Of a DNA stretch of 64,000 bases, positions 53,401 through 61,636 are shown piece after piece. The DNA is taken from NCBI GenBank assembly GCA_035623255.1, contig DASPTU010000051.1:1-64000 (forward strand). The letters run 5' to 3'. Under the pieces are notes generated by a model. The model worked only from the letters and a program-made list of their open reading frames with translations. It was not told where the DNA came from and searched no databases. The first letter of the stretch is position 1. Each line of letters opens with the position of its first letter. The DNA comes from JAFAGX01 sp035623255 (lineage in GTDB: Bacteria; Acidobacteriota; Terriglobia; Terriglobales; Acidobacteriaceae). A program made the translations under genes and the position numbers.

Positions 53401-55860
53401 GGCAACAATCGAAGTATGGAATGCGTGACTAACCGGTAAAGCGGCGACATCGTAGCCGGCTTTTTGAAAAATTTCCATCGCTTGTTCCACTGCATTGCTT
53501 GCGCCACCGATAACGGCCTGATGCTCGCTGTTGATGTTCGCGATCACCACGTAACCGTCGATTGTTTTCAAGATACGTTCGATTTCAGGCATCGGCGCAA
53601 ATACTGCCGCCATGCGGCCGTTGTCGTCGAGAGAGAAGCGGGTCATTTCGCGGCCTCGAGCGCTGACAGCTTCCAACGCGTCCGCAAAGGGGAGAGCGTC
53701 GGCAGCGACTAATGCGCCGTACTCGCCGAGACTGTGTCCCATGGTGAAGTCGGGGTGGATGCCGTAAGCTGCCAGCAGCCGGGTAAGGGCGAGATCAACG
53801 GTGAGAACAGCGGGCTGAGTGATCGCGGTTTGGCGAAGATCTTCGTCCGCTTTCGCCATGGCGCGGGAATCCGCAGCGTCCGCGAAGATAAAACTGCTGA
53901 GCGGTTTGCCGAGGATGGGAGTCATGACCCGGTCAGCCTCGGTAAACGTTTCGCCTACGATGGGCTCGCTCGCACGCAGGGCAGCAAGCATATTGACGTA
54001 TTGCGAACCCTGTCCCGGATAGAGGAACGCTACTTTGGCTGACGGACCACTGCCGCGAAAAATGCCTTGCGCTCGCAACGCTTTCCAAACCGCCGGCACG
54101 TTGGCCGAGATCGCTTTCAATGCGACGGCAGCTTTATCAGCAAGTTCACGGGCATTTGCGAAGTCGATTGCGATGCGCTCGGGAGCCCGCAAATCCGATT
54201 GCGCCGGTGCAGCCAGCGGAGGTGTGCGGCCAGACTCGGCTTGGGTTTTTGCAGCACGGAGCCGCTCGGCCAAGTCCGCCTCTGAAGCGGCACCAACCAC
54301 CAGTGCGCCGCGCAAAGGAGCTTTACAGGAGCTCGGGGAAGTAGATGAAGCCAGCTTCGCTTCGACGACCGGTTGTTCCGAGACACTCGATATCGGTATG
54401 GTTACGGCGACTGATCGCTTGCCATTGCCGCTGAGGCGGTGAGGAATGTGCTCCTCGAGCACCGCATGGAAGTTCGTACCGCCAAAGCCGAAGGCGCTGA
54501 GCCCAGCGCGCCGCACGCCATCGGATGGGATCTCCCATGGTCTGAGTTGAGTGTTGACATAAAAAGGTGAATGAGCGAAGTCAATATCCGGGTTGGGATG
54601 CTCGCAGTGCACACTGGGGGGCAGCAGTTTGTCGCGGAGGGCCAGCGCGACTTTAAGAAATCCGGCCGCTCCGGCTGCGCCTTTGAGGTGTCCGATGTTG
54701 GACTTGACGGAACCCAGGGCAATGGAAGCGGTGGGGAGATGAGATCCGCCGAGTACGTCAATCATGCTTTGGACTTCAACGACATCCCCAACGCGCGTGG
54801 ACGTGCCGTGGCCTTCCATTAACGTGGCCGTAACTGGCGACAAGGCAGCGTTGTGCCATGCACGCTCGATCGCTAACCTTTGTCCGATCGGGTTAGGCGC
54901 AGTGATGCCCTTTCCTTTTCCGTCGCTGGAACCACCCAAGCCACGCAGCACGGCGTAGACCTTGTCACCGTCGCGCTCAGCGTCGGCCAGCCGTTTCAAG
55001 ACGAAGATTGCAGCACCCTCGCCCATGACGAAGCCGTCAGCTCCTTCGGCATACGGACGGGTCCCGGTCGCCGAGAGTGCGCCGATCTTGCAGAATTTCA
55101 CAAATGTCGGCGCGCCCATGTTGCGATCGATCCCGCCGGTGATCGCCACATCGAAATCGTTCTGCACCAGCCCCTCGACTGCCGCACCGATCGCCGCCAT
55201 CGCCGAGGCACATGCGGCGTCGCAGACGAAATTCGGGCCGTGAAAATTGAAGATGTTTGCGATGCGACCAGCAATGCAGTTGGCCAATTCGCCAGGCATG
55301 CTGTCTTCGGTGATTTCAGGGAGGAATTTTGTGATGCGGTCGTGCAGCTCCCGGGTGATGTCCGCACGAACGGAGACTGGCAGGGACGCAAAGCTGACAC
55401 TCTCGGAAAGTTCACGCGCGTATTCCGGAAAATAGATGCGCAGAGAAGTGAGATAGTGCTTCTCTCCGGCCATCGCATTGCCCAGAATCACGGCGGTGCG
55501 ATTTGCATCCAGCGGACGCTTGGGATAGCCGTAGTCTTCCAACGCTTCGCGTGTACATGCGATGGCCCACTTCTGGGCACCATCCATCGCATCCACCACC
55601 TTCGGTGGGATCGCGAGGCGCCACTTCATGGGGTCCCAAACGAACTCGCGTACCCAGCCGCCTATCTTCGAGTAGGTTTTGTCCGGCGCGGAGGGATCGG
55701 GGTCATAGTAGAGGGCAGGATCCCAACGCTGAGGGTCGACGTCGCTGATGCTATAGCGTCCGTTCTTCACGTTCTCCCAGAATGCCGCGACATTGGGGGC
55801 ATCGGGGAGAACCGCACCCGCTCCGACGATTGCGATAGCTCGATGGGCAGAGTTTTCCAT
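47425..55860 (-). CDS. PUFA-synthase-like iterative polyketide synthase, KS-AT-KS-ACP3-KR-DH
   Basis: The 2811-residue megasynthase starts at 55860 behind AAGGAGGAG. KS1 (about 7-470) has Cys217 in DAACASAM, EGHGTST and NIGHLKG. AT (about 620-935) has Ser710 in GHSLGEY and HAFH, indicating malonyl specificity. KS2 (about 1030-1560) has Cys1262 in NAACAST but SHETYTP in place of EGHGT, and GHAMAAG. Three ACP repeats follow (Thr1670, Thr1781, Thr1896 in LGxDTVKQAE). A KR (about 1980-2440) has GAAGSI and TDYSSAND. A dehydratase-like region (about 2490-2790) has HDHQIDGTPVLPG and FHGPAYQVLE. There is no ER or thioesterase. The ACP positions expected to hold Ser all hold Thr. The product is unknown, presumably a long acyl chain. 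Confidence 0.92.
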   Translation of the reverse strand: MENSAHRAIAIVGAGAVLPDAPNVAAFWENVKNGRYSISDVDPQRWDPALYYDPDPSAPDKTYSKIGGWVREFVWDPMKWRLAIPPKVVDAMDGAQKWAIACTREALEDYGYPKRPLDANRTAVILGNAMAGEKHYLTSLRIYFPEYARELSESVSFASLPVSVRADITRELHDRITKFLPEITEDSMPGELANCIAGRIANIFNFHGPNFVCDAACASAMAAIGAAVEGLVQNDFDVAITGGIDRNMGAPTFVKFCKIGALSATGTRPYAEGADGFVMGEGAAIFVLKRLADAERDGDKVYAVLRGLGGSSDGKGKGITAPNPIGQRLAIERAWHNAALSPVTATLMEGHGTSTRVGDVVEVQSMIDVLGGSHLPTASIALGSVKSNIGHLKGAAGAAGFLKVALALRDKLLPPSVHCEHPNPDIDFAHSPFYVNTQLRPWEIPSDGVRRAGLSAFGFGGTNFHAVLEEHIPHRLSGNGKRSVAVTIPISSVSEQPVVEAKLASSTSPSSCKAPLRGALVVGAASEADLAERLRAAKTQAESGRTPPLAAPAQSDLRAPERIAIDFANARELADKAAVALKAISANVPAVWKALRAQGIFRGSGPSAKVAFLYPGQGSQYVNMLAALRASEPIVGETFTEADRVMTPILGKPLSSFIFADAADSRAMAKADEDLRQTAITQPAVLTVDLALTRLLAAYGIHPDFTMGHSLGEYGALVAADALPFADALEAVSARGREMTRFSLDDNGRMAAVFAPMPEIERILKTIDGYVVIANINSEHQAVIGGASNAVEQAMEIFQKAGYDVAALPVSHAFHTSIVAPASEPLRKVLARLHLKSPRVPIVANTNGEFYPSGPDVVPQMLDILAQQVASPVQFIKGLRTLYDAGARIFVEVGPKKALQAFAEDVLGERGNIVAIFTNHPKFGDVPAFDQALCNLYAAGLGWGTPERIAPEIPASGSEASPPAAAAPVVSSAPASSPNDDHFEELGRYFAGVLERGWQMFHRPSDWPKNEPVAISGAALGLPGTEHIFDDGNVGRILRGEQFIDVIPTRFRRAMLDKHITRLVKSDNGGPTFETINDVADVIKLAGRGGTLDLEKEFGVTADRLAALDRVTQLAMAVGIDALRDAGIPLVMRYKTTSKGTQLPDRWALPDALRDDTGVIFASAFPGYDSFVQILSDYYLDRARREQLALLESLRTRIVEANGHSTLEQEIDRRAEELRDIIEKEPYVFDRRFLFRTLSMGHSQFAEFIGARGPNTQVNAACASTTQAVTLAEDWIRAGRCRRVIVVSADDVTSDHMMEWFGAGFLASGAAATDEVVEEAAIPFDRRRHGLIIGMGAAALVVESADSMRERGIQPICEVLSAVTANSAFHGSRLDIRHITQVMEAVVSQAEATRGIRRHDIAARTVFVSHETYTPARGGSASAEIHALRRVFGEDADRIVIANTKGFTGHAMAAGIEDVVAVKALETGCVPPVINFKEIDPELGTLNLSKGGIYPVEYALRLGAGFGSQISMTLFRWVATKNGTRRSPNALGYDYRVIDPALWNAWLTRITGQPAAELEVVQRTLRVHDRGIAARAGEAAQETKPATATVMPALVAAVPIEPIQPAPTPVRVVSDEQVQPPLIVFSPPEPAEHGDQVKEKILALVAEKTGYPIDMLDLDLDLEADLGVDTVKQAEVFATIREAYGIARDDAVKLRDFPTLAHVIRFVHERCPALASEASKTPPPKARKEVETAVAATVPRKTNTDEEVKDRILALVVEKTGYPIDMLDMDLDLEADLGIDTVKQAEMFASIREMYNIPRDENRKLRDYPTLAHVIRFVHEQRPDLTTGVAGPETKPAVAASQAPIAPPLQVSLPAQASDSGSIKEKVLAIVAEKTGYPKDMLDLDLDLEADLGIDTVKQAEMFAAIRAAYNIPRDENLKLRDFPTLAHVVRFAEQRSAIVKAPATGAPKESPLKATGPVLSIPSSLEAANRIPRRVPVPVLRPSLKLFKPTGVALDGTRRVVIMPDQAGVVGALAKRLELKGVEVLLLKNVLTAHALTEKLQTWLKAGPVHGIYWLPALDNEGPLLKMNPETWHEAVRVRIKNLYLTMRALHEQISAAGTFFLTATRLGGQHGYDTAGAVAPLGGAVVGFAKAYKRERPNALVKAVDFEEQRNAEEIAEILIDETLRDPGAVEMGYKDELRWTVSLQEQSAADGRPGLTLDKNTVFVVTGAAGSIVSAITADLAVASGGTFYLLDLVPEPDPNNLDLRRFASDKENLKRDLFARIQARGERATPALVEKDLAALERAQAAQAAIDAVRAAGGKAHYFSLNLTDADAVASAIQKIRERSGHIDVLLHAAGIERSHSLPDKDPREFDLVFDVKADSFFNLLHAIGDMPLKATIAFSSVAGRFGNAGQTDYSSANDLLCKITSSLRTSRPSTRGIVIDWTAWSGIGMATRGSIPKMMELAGIEMLPPDAGIPIVRRELTVGGTRGEVVIGQRLGILLNEWDDTGGIEITASEPDDEAIAAQGPVIARITSAMLHQGIAIEATIDPALQPFLHDHQIDGTPVLPGVMGIEAFAEAALCLLPGWHVETIEDVDFLAPFKFYRNEPRTVITEVVVSPSGNSLLANCKLIGRRTLANQADPQVTTHFTGRVRLTKRMPVAAATLDICKPTGTVIEAAEIYRLYFHGPAYQVLERAWWDRKRVVGLMAKGLRNNHHPAELPTLIAPRLIELCFQAAGLWEMGVQGRMGLPLHVDRLSVFLPEPDANQVSLYSVVTPASNGAFDAEVVDATGKRYLSLHGYRTVAVPGAVNADRLKALQNLMSAETALVA

Positions 55861-55921
55861 GATGACGCTCCTCCTTCGTCAACCGGACCTCAGATATGAA
55901 AATGTTGCGTAGTGATGCCGG

Positions 55922-57598
55922 TCAGGCGGCTGCCTGGGACCGTTTCGCTACGCGGTTGTACAAAACGTCAGCCATGTAGTCCATGTCCGGGATGAGATCA
56001 GCCTGCGCACGATATATAGCAGGCAGCCCCAACCCGGTTTCGAACGAAGAAATTTCGGTGGCGCTTACGCCACCTGCGCCGATGATCCAGCGCAGCCCTT
56101 CTTCGGCGACCTTTAGTGCGGCTTCCCGAGCAAAGATCCGGCTCAGCACTGCCAGCGTAGTGTTGTCGAAGCGCCGGTTTGATTTTTCGTTGAGCTTGTT
56201 CTCGGCGGCGAGAGCTGCGCGGCGCGAAAGAGCGCCCGCACACTCCGCGTACGCAATTAGTTCACCAAGTCGCAGGAAAATGTGCTGGTAGCGGGTCAGG
56301 CGGGCGATGCGCGCCTTTTCCATAACCTCAGCCAACGCGTGCAGCGCCAGAGCTGCAACGTCAGCGCCCACGTCGGGACGGCTGGCATGCAGCGCTTCAA
56401 ATTTTCTGGCCTGCTCGTGGTAGTGCTGTCCGCGAGTCTTGAGGTGGAACTGCCAGCGATCGCGGCTGATGGTCATCTCCATAATTTCAGAGGTGCCTTC
56501 ATAAATGGTGGTAATGCGCACGTCGCGCTTGATCTTTTCCACCATGTATTCACGGGTGTAGCCGTAGCCGCCGAAGGCTTGAATGCTGGCTTCTGCGGCG
56601 GCATTGCCAGCCTCGGTGGCCATGTATTTGGCGATGGCGCCTTCCGTGTTGAGACTGCCCTCGCCGGCGTCGATGCGCTCGGCGGTTTCTTCGATATAGG
56701 CGCGCGCTGCTTCTAAATGAGCTACGTGGGGAACGATTAATTTGTGCGTGTATCCCTGCTTTTCGGAAAGCGGCGCGCCGGCCTGGATGCGCTTGGTAGA
56801 GTAGGGGATTGCGCGATCGACGGCAGACCATCCGGCTCCCAAACCGAACGCCGCGACCATCAGCCGCGTGTAGCCGAACACAAGCTGGGCCTGGATGAGA
56901 CCTTGACCCTCGGTTCCTCCGAGGAGCCGGTCGGCAGGGACATACACATTGTCGAAAGACAGAGCGGCAGTGTTGCTCAAGCGAATGCCGTGCTTGTCTT
57001 CGGGCTCGTCATGATGGAAACCCTTTGCGCCCTTTTCCACCACAAACCAGCTGGGCCCTCCGGGAGCATTGGCCAAGACCGAGTAGGCGTCGGCCACGCC
57101 TCCGTTGCTGATCCATTGCTTGTTGCCGGTAATCTTGTAGCCGACGACCTTGCCATCTTCCATGACCCGATCGGCGGTCGTGCGCAGCGCGCCGAGGTCG
57201 CTGCCGGCCTCTGGCTCGGTGGCCCCATAAGCAAACAGCAATCCTTCCTGGGCGATACGGGTCAGCCAATACTTCTTTTGGTCGGGGGTTGCACCAACGG
57301 TAATGGGATCGCTGCCCAGAAATGTGGCCAACACTGCGGTTGCGATACCTAGGTCGATGCGCGCCATTTCCTCGCAAACGCAATAGACGTCAAAGGCACC
57401 GCCGCCGAAACCACCGCAATCCTCCGGGATAAATAGAAGCTGAATGCCCAGTTGGTCCGGATCGCACATGTGGCGCACGATTTCCAGCGGGCATTCATCC
57501 CGTTGGTCCAGGTCCAATAGGACTTCCTCGGGAAGGCGTTTCTTGGCGAAATCCCGCAGTGACTTCAGGCTCAGCTTCAGCGTCTTGGCTGTGATCAT
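55922..57598 (-). CDS. Acyl-CoA dehydrogenase, long form
   Basis: The 558-residue flavoprotein has GATEPEAGSDLGALRTTA, GNKQWISNGGVADAY, FDNVYVPADRLLGG, QAFGGYGYTREYMVEKIKRD and IYEGTSEIMEMTISR, where the Glu is the catalytic base. A 160-residue helical extension after the core is typical of longer, very-long-chain or membrane-facing forms. It starts 10 bases after the etfA stop and ends 61 bases before the megasynthase. It would pass electrons to the adjacent ETF. Since the synthase lacks enoyl reductase, the enzyme may either introduce double bonds into its product or run in another direction with it. Which is not decided by sequence. Confidence 0.88.
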   Translation of the reverse strand: MITAKTLKLSLKSLRDFAKKRLPEEVLLDLDQRDECPLEIVRHMCDPDQLGIQLLFIPEDCGGFGGGAFDVYCVCEEMARIDLGIATAVLATFLGSDPITVGATPDQKKYWLTRIAQEGLLFAYGATEPEAGSDLGALRTTADRVMEDGKVVGYKITGNKQWISNGGVADAYSVLANAPGGPSWFVVEKGAKGFHHDEPEDKHGIRLSNTAALSFDNVYVPADRLLGGTEGQGLIQAQLVFGYTRLMVAAFGLGAGWSAVDRAIPYSTKRIQAGAPLSEKQGYTHKLIVPHVAHLEAARAYIEETAERIDAGEGSLNTEGAIAKYMATEAGNAAAEASIQAFGGYGYTREYMVEKIKRDVRITTIYEGTSEIMEMTISRDRWQFHLKTRGQHYHEQARKFEALHASRPDVGADVAALALHALAEVMEKARIARLTRYQHIFLRLGELIAYAECAGALSRRAALAAENKLNEKSNRRFDNTTLAVLSRIFAREAALKVAEEGLRWIIGAGGVSATEISSFETGLGLPAIYRAQADLIPDMDYMADVLYNRVAKRSQAAA

Positions 57599-57608
57599 GG
57601 CAAGAACC

Positions 57609-58595
57609 TCACTTGGTAGACACGGCGTGCGTTTCGCGAATTTTGTTCGTCAGCTCCGGCAGAAACTCAAGGATGTCGTCGACGATACCGACATCCGCCA
57701 CCTGAAAAATCGGAGCTTTGGGATTCTTGTTGATGGCAATCAGAAAGCTGCCCTTGATTCCGGCCAGATGCTGAGACGCGCCACTGATTCCGCAGGCCAG
57801 GTAAACTTTGGGTTTCACGGTTTTTCCGGACGAGCCTACCTGGCGGGATTTCGGCAGCCACTTGGCATCCACCACAGGTCTCGAGCAGCTGACCGCGGCA
57901 CCCAAGACTTCGGCGAGTTCTTGGGCGAGTCCGATGTTGTCTTTTTCCTGAATGCCACGGCCGACGGAAACCAGAACATTGTGCTTCGTGATATCGACAT
58001 CGCCAGCCTCGGCGAGAACGGTTTCGAGATAGCGGCGTCTCGCGGTAAGATCTCCAACTTCGATCGATTTCTCCACCACCGCTCCCCGCACTGGAGCGGT
58101 TTCGGTGGCATGGAATGCTCCGGGACGTGTGGTCAGGACCGCACCCGAAGAAATATCGCAACGAATATGAGTACTGATTTGTCCGCCAAATTCCTGCCGC
58201 ACGAGCTTCAGGGAACAACCGTCTAAGCGTTCAATGCCGGTCACATCCGAGACAAAGGCGGAATTCAGCTTGATGGAGAGCCCCGGAGCGAGGTCGATTC
58301 CGAAATGGTCATGTCCAAGCAAGAGAATGCTGCCCGACGGCACGACTTTGACGATCGCTTGCCGGACCAGTTCGGCGTTGGGATAGGCCAGAGACTCGTT
58401 GGTGATCTTCCAGATCTCGGAGAATGCTGCGGGCAGGGAGTTGCACGCCGAGTCCAGTTCGGGTCCAAAGCCGCTGAGAATGGCGATGGGTGGGGACGCG
58501 GGATCAATCTCTCGCGCTGCAGCCACCAGTTCGAGTGCTGATTCGTCTACCGCGCCGCCTTTGTGAGTGATATAAGCGAAAGTTTGAGGCATCAC
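57609..58595 (-). CDS. etfA: Electron transfer flavoprotein, alpha subunit
   Basis: The 328-residue protein pairs with EtfB to carry electrons from acyl-CoA dehydrogenases. The FAD-binding C-terminal half is clear: VLVSVGRGIQEKDNI, RPVVDAKWLPKSRQVGSSGKTVKPKVYLACGISGASQHLAGI and FLIAINKNPKAPIFQVADVGIVDDILEFLPEL. The start overlaps the etfB stop by 4 bases (ATGA), showing coupling. Both belong to the lipid gene train between the dehydrogenase and the FeS oxidoreductase. Whether the pair is bifurcating cannot be said from what I can see. Confidence 0.93.
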   Translation of the reverse strand: MMPQTFAYITHKGGAVDESALELVAAAREIDPASPPIAILSGFGPELDSACNSLPAAFSEIWKITNESLAYPNAELVRQAIVKVVPSGSILLLGHDHFGIDLAPGLSIKLNSAFVSDVTGIERLDGCSLKLVRQEFGGQISTHIRCDISSGAVLTTRPGAFHATETAPVRGAVVEKSIEVGDLTARRRYLETVLAEAGDVDITKHNVLVSVGRGIQEKDNIGLAQELAEVLGAAVSCSRPVVDAKWLPKSRQVGSSGKTVKPKVYLACGISGASQHLAGIKGSFLIAINKNPKAPIFQVADVGIVDDILEFLPELTNKIRETHAVSTK

Positions 58596-59383
58596 CTCAG
58601 CCCTCCTTTGGCTTCCAGAAGTTCGAGAACCTTGTCGATGTTTTCTTCGCGGCTGCCATGCAGAATCTCGGCGCCTTTGCCCAGTGCGGGAACGAAGTAA
58701 TCCACGCGAGTGATCCTGGCGGCAGCGGTGCCCACTGCGGCAGCATCAATTCCCAATTCAGCTGCGCGCATCGACGGAATGGGGACGCTCGCCACCGCGC
58801 GGATGCCCCGCATGCCGACGTATCGCGGTTCATTGATGCCGGTCTGGATCGATAGCACGCAAGGGAGGTCGATCTCGCTCACTTCGCGATTGCCACCTTC
58901 AATCTCGCGGCTGACCTTCAGCTTCCTGCCGTCGAGGACAGCAATGGAAGTCACGAGGGAGGCAAACGGATAATCGAGCATCGCGGCCAACATTCCGCCG
59001 ACCTGGGAGGCACCATCGTCTGCCTGCACGCCGGTAAGAACCAGGTCGTAATTCCCCTTCTGCGCGAAAGCATTCAGGATGGTGGCAACGCCTCGACCAT
59101 CGGATCCGTTGAAAGCATCGTCGGAGATCAGCACGCCGTGGCTCGCACCCATGGCCATCTCGCGGCGCAGGATTTCCTCGTCGTCTTCACTACCGACAGT
59201 AACAACGGTCACGCTGCCGCCAACCTTTGCGACGATCTGAAGCGCCTCTTCGACGGCGTAGTTGTCAGGCTCGTTGATGGAATAAACGAGATCATCCCGT
59301 TCGATATCGTTGCCCGCGCTGTTCAGCTGGATTTCGTTTTCCGAAGTGTCAGGAACTCGTTTCGCACAAACCAGAATTTCCAC
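58592..59383 (-). CDS. etfB: Electron transfer flavoprotein, beta subunit
   Basis: The 263-residue protein starts MEILVCAKRVPDTSE and has INEPDNYAVEEALQI and VTVVTVGSEDDEEILRREMAMGASHGVLISDD. DLVLTGVQADDGASQVGGMLAAML follows, the AMP-binding and dehydrogenase-recognition parts of EtfB. The recognition loop near RYVGMRGI shows the usual Leu/Met type of contact for acyl-CoA dehydrogenases. It precedes etfA with a 4-base overlap, and the FeS oxidoreductase gene lies 114 bases upstream. The set ETF plus dehydrogenase plus membrane FeS protein is a known route from acyl-CoA to quinone. Confidence 0.93.
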   Translation of the reverse strand: MEILVCAKRVPDTSENEIQLNSAGNDIERDDLVYSINEPDNYAVEEALQIVAKVGGSVTVVTVGSEDDEEILRREMAMGASHGVLISDDAFNGSDGRGVATILNAFAQKGNYDLVLTGVQADDGASQVGGMLAAMLDYPFASLVTSIAVLDGRKLKVSREIEGGNREVSEIDLPCVLSIQTGINEPRYVGMRGIRAVASVPIPSMRAAELGIDAAAVGTAAARITRVDYFVPALGKGAEILHGSREENIDKVLELLEAKGGLR

Positions 59384-59497
59384 GTTCGACCTCCAAGATC
59401 TCGTGTTTTCGGAACTGCAGACTCCTCGTCGCTAAAGCTCCCCGGAATGACAAGCGTTTAATTTGTTCAATACTCCTGCAAAGCAGATCCACCAGTT

Positions 59498-61582
59498 CTA
59501 TGCAGCTTTCGAAGCGTTATGAACCATCTGCTGATCTACTAACTCGGCGAGGTCGATGGCCGTCATCTTTCCTTCCAAGCCAGCAACCTTGATCGCATCT
59601 TCCATATTGGCCATACAGAAGGGGCAGGCAGTCACGATCACATTGGCCCCGGCATCGGCCGCCATTCGCACTCGTTTCACACCCATGCGCTCATCTTCTT
59701 TCGGCTCGTAGAACAGCATCAGGCCGCCACCTCCGCAGCAGAACGAGCGATCACGCGAGCGCTTCATTTCGACTCTTTTCAAGCCAGGGATGGCATCGAG
59801 CACAGCTCGGGGCTCGTCGTAAATCTGGTTGTGGCGCCCGAGGTAGCACGGGTCGTGGTAGGTGTAGACGCAATCATTCGCAGGATTGAACCTGATCTTG
59901 CCGGCCTTCACTTCTCTGGCAATGAGCTGGCTGATGTGCTCTACAGGTGGAACATGTTTGTAATCGTGTTTCAGAGCGTTGAAAGCGTGCGGATCGGCGG
60001 TGACTATGCGCTGCACGCCAGATTTCTTGATCGTGTCAGTGTTGTGGTCGCGCAGTGCCATGAACAGCATTTCTTCGCCGAAACGCCGAACTTCATGACC
60101 GCTGTCTTTCTCCGCCGGACCGAGAATCCCGAAATCTTCTCCAACGTGATCGAGAATTCTTGCGGTCGCGCGGCCGATCTGCTGCATACGCTCGTCGTAG
60201 GACGTGATGCTGTCGACGAAGTACAACGTGCCGGCGCCGTTGCTTTTTTCCAGGTTTTTGACCGCACAGCCTTGACGGAAATCCGCAGCGCTGGCCCAGT
60301 CGGCTCGTTTCCTCTCCATCTTTCCGTAGGGATTGCCGCGGCTTTCAAGAGCCTGGAGCGGCTTCTGCAGGGATTGGGGTACCTTCCCGTCGTCGATCAG
60401 GCCGCGCCGGAGATCTACGATCTTGTCGATGTACTCGAGCAGCAGCGGGCATTCCGCCTCGCATGCGCCGCAAGTGGTGCAGGACCAGACCTCATCGTCG
60501 GAATAAAGGCTGCCGACGAGCGGCTTGCCATTATCCTTTGCGAGATGAAAAACGGGATAGTGTTGAAACGCATAATCGCGGCCCTTGATGCTGAGAAATC
60601 TTGGCGAAAGGGGCCTGCCTACCGAGTTGGAAGGGCAATTGTCCGAGCAGCGGCCACAATCGGCGCACGAGTAGAAGTCGAGCATGTGTTTCCAGGTGAA
60701 ATCTTCAAAGGTCTTTACTCCGAATGATTTCACCTGATCCAAGTGTTCTTCGGGAACGCCCCAGCGCACTGGCTTCAGCAGTTCGCGATCCAATTTTGCG
60801 AAATAGATGCTGAACAGTGAGGTCTCCACGTGAAACTGAATTCCGAAGGGGCGGTAGCAGAGGAGGAAGAAGAAGGTTATTTCGTGAGCGAAATAGGCGC
60901 TGAGGTAAATGGATTGCAGCTTTGCGGTTGAAACAGAGAGCAGAAGATTGTTGAAAGCCCAGGGCATGGAGAATACTGCCAGACTCTCAGTACGGTTTCC
61001 CTGCAGAGCATCAGCGGCGGCTTTGGTGCCGGCAAAAAGACTGTCGGCCACCATCAAAATGGCGATAAGGGCGAGAAGGAAAATGGCGTCGGCAGGATTA
61101 CCGTTTCCGAAGCGCGTTGGCACCCCATACCTGGCAGGCTTGAATACCAGGCGACGAACTGCCGCAACTACCATGCACAAGAAGACGACGGTGGCAGCGT
61201 AGTCAGTGACGATGCTGTAAAGATGACCAGCTTCTCCCGACAAGCCCGGCATTACGAAATTCGGCGAGGCACCTTGTATTAATAAGGTGAAGGCACGCGT
61301 GGCCAGAAGAATGAAACCGGCAAAGATGAGGACATGCATGGCTCCGGCAAATCGATATCGGGGATGCCTCCATTGACCGAGCCAATACTTGAGGACCAGG
61401 CCGAGCCGGGCGCAAGGTTGGTCGAAGCGAACATCAGGTTGAGCATGAATCAGTGGGGTGAGGCGGCGCGCCACAATATAGGCAAACAGCGCGGTGCCGA
61501 GAAGAGGAATGATCAGGAACAGGATTCGCCCCTGAATAAACCAAAAGGTCATTTCGGCCGGTGATTGGAGACCTACCACCAT
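59498..61582 (-). CDS. Membrane FeS oxidoreductase, probable ETF:quinone oxidoreductase (EMO/HdrD-like)
   Basis: The 694-residue protein has an N-terminal membrane domain of about five helices (roughly 15-40, 78-100, 125-145, 165-185 and 225-245) resembling the nitrate-reductase gamma subunit. Two 4Fe-4S motifs follow (C306-x2-C309-x2-C312-x3-C316 and C368-x2-C371-x2-C374-x3-C378). The C-terminal part has the heterodisulfide-reductase-type CCG motifs (HDPCYLGRHNQIYDEPR, SFCCGGGGLML, CPFCMANMEDA). Proteins of this plan pass electrons from reduced ETF to the menaquinone pool in the membrane. Its place next to etfBA in the same gene train supports that role. Confidence 0.88.
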   Translation of the reverse strand: MVVGLQSPAEMTFWFIQGRILFLIIPLLGTALFAYIVARRLTPLIHAQPDVRFDQPCARLGLVLKYWLGQWRHPRYRFAGAMHVLIFAGFILLATRAFTLLIQGASPNFVMPGLSGEAGHLYSIVTDYAATVVFLCMVVAAVRRLVFKPARYGVPTRFGNGNPADAIFLLALIAILMVADSLFAGTKAAADALQGNRTESLAVFSMPWAFNNLLLSVSTAKLQSIYLSAYFAHEITFFFLLCYRPFGIQFHVETSLFSIYFAKLDRELLKPVRWGVPEEHLDQVKSFGVKTFEDFTWKHMLDFYSCADCGRCSDNCPSNSVGRPLSPRFLSIKGRDYAFQHYPVFHLAKDNGKPLVGSLYSDDEVWSCTTCGACEAECPLLLEYIDKIVDLRRGLIDDGKVPQSLQKPLQALESRGNPYGKMERKRADWASAADFRQGCAVKNLEKSNGAGTLYFVDSITSYDERMQQIGRATARILDHVGEDFGILGPAEKDSGHEVRRFGEEMLFMALRDHNTDTIKKSGVQRIVTADPHAFNALKHDYKHVPPVEHISQLIAREVKAGKIRFNPANDCVYTYHDPCYLGRHNQIYDEPRAVLDAIPGLKRVEMKRSRDRSFCCGGGGLMLFYEPKEDERMGVKRVRMAADAGANVIVTACPFCMANMEDAIKVAGLEGKMTAIDLAELVDQQMVHNASKAA

Positions 61583-61636
61583 CTCGGTTTCTCCGAGGGA
61601 CCTGACAATCTTTCGTTCTGTTGCGCATTCGCAGGT

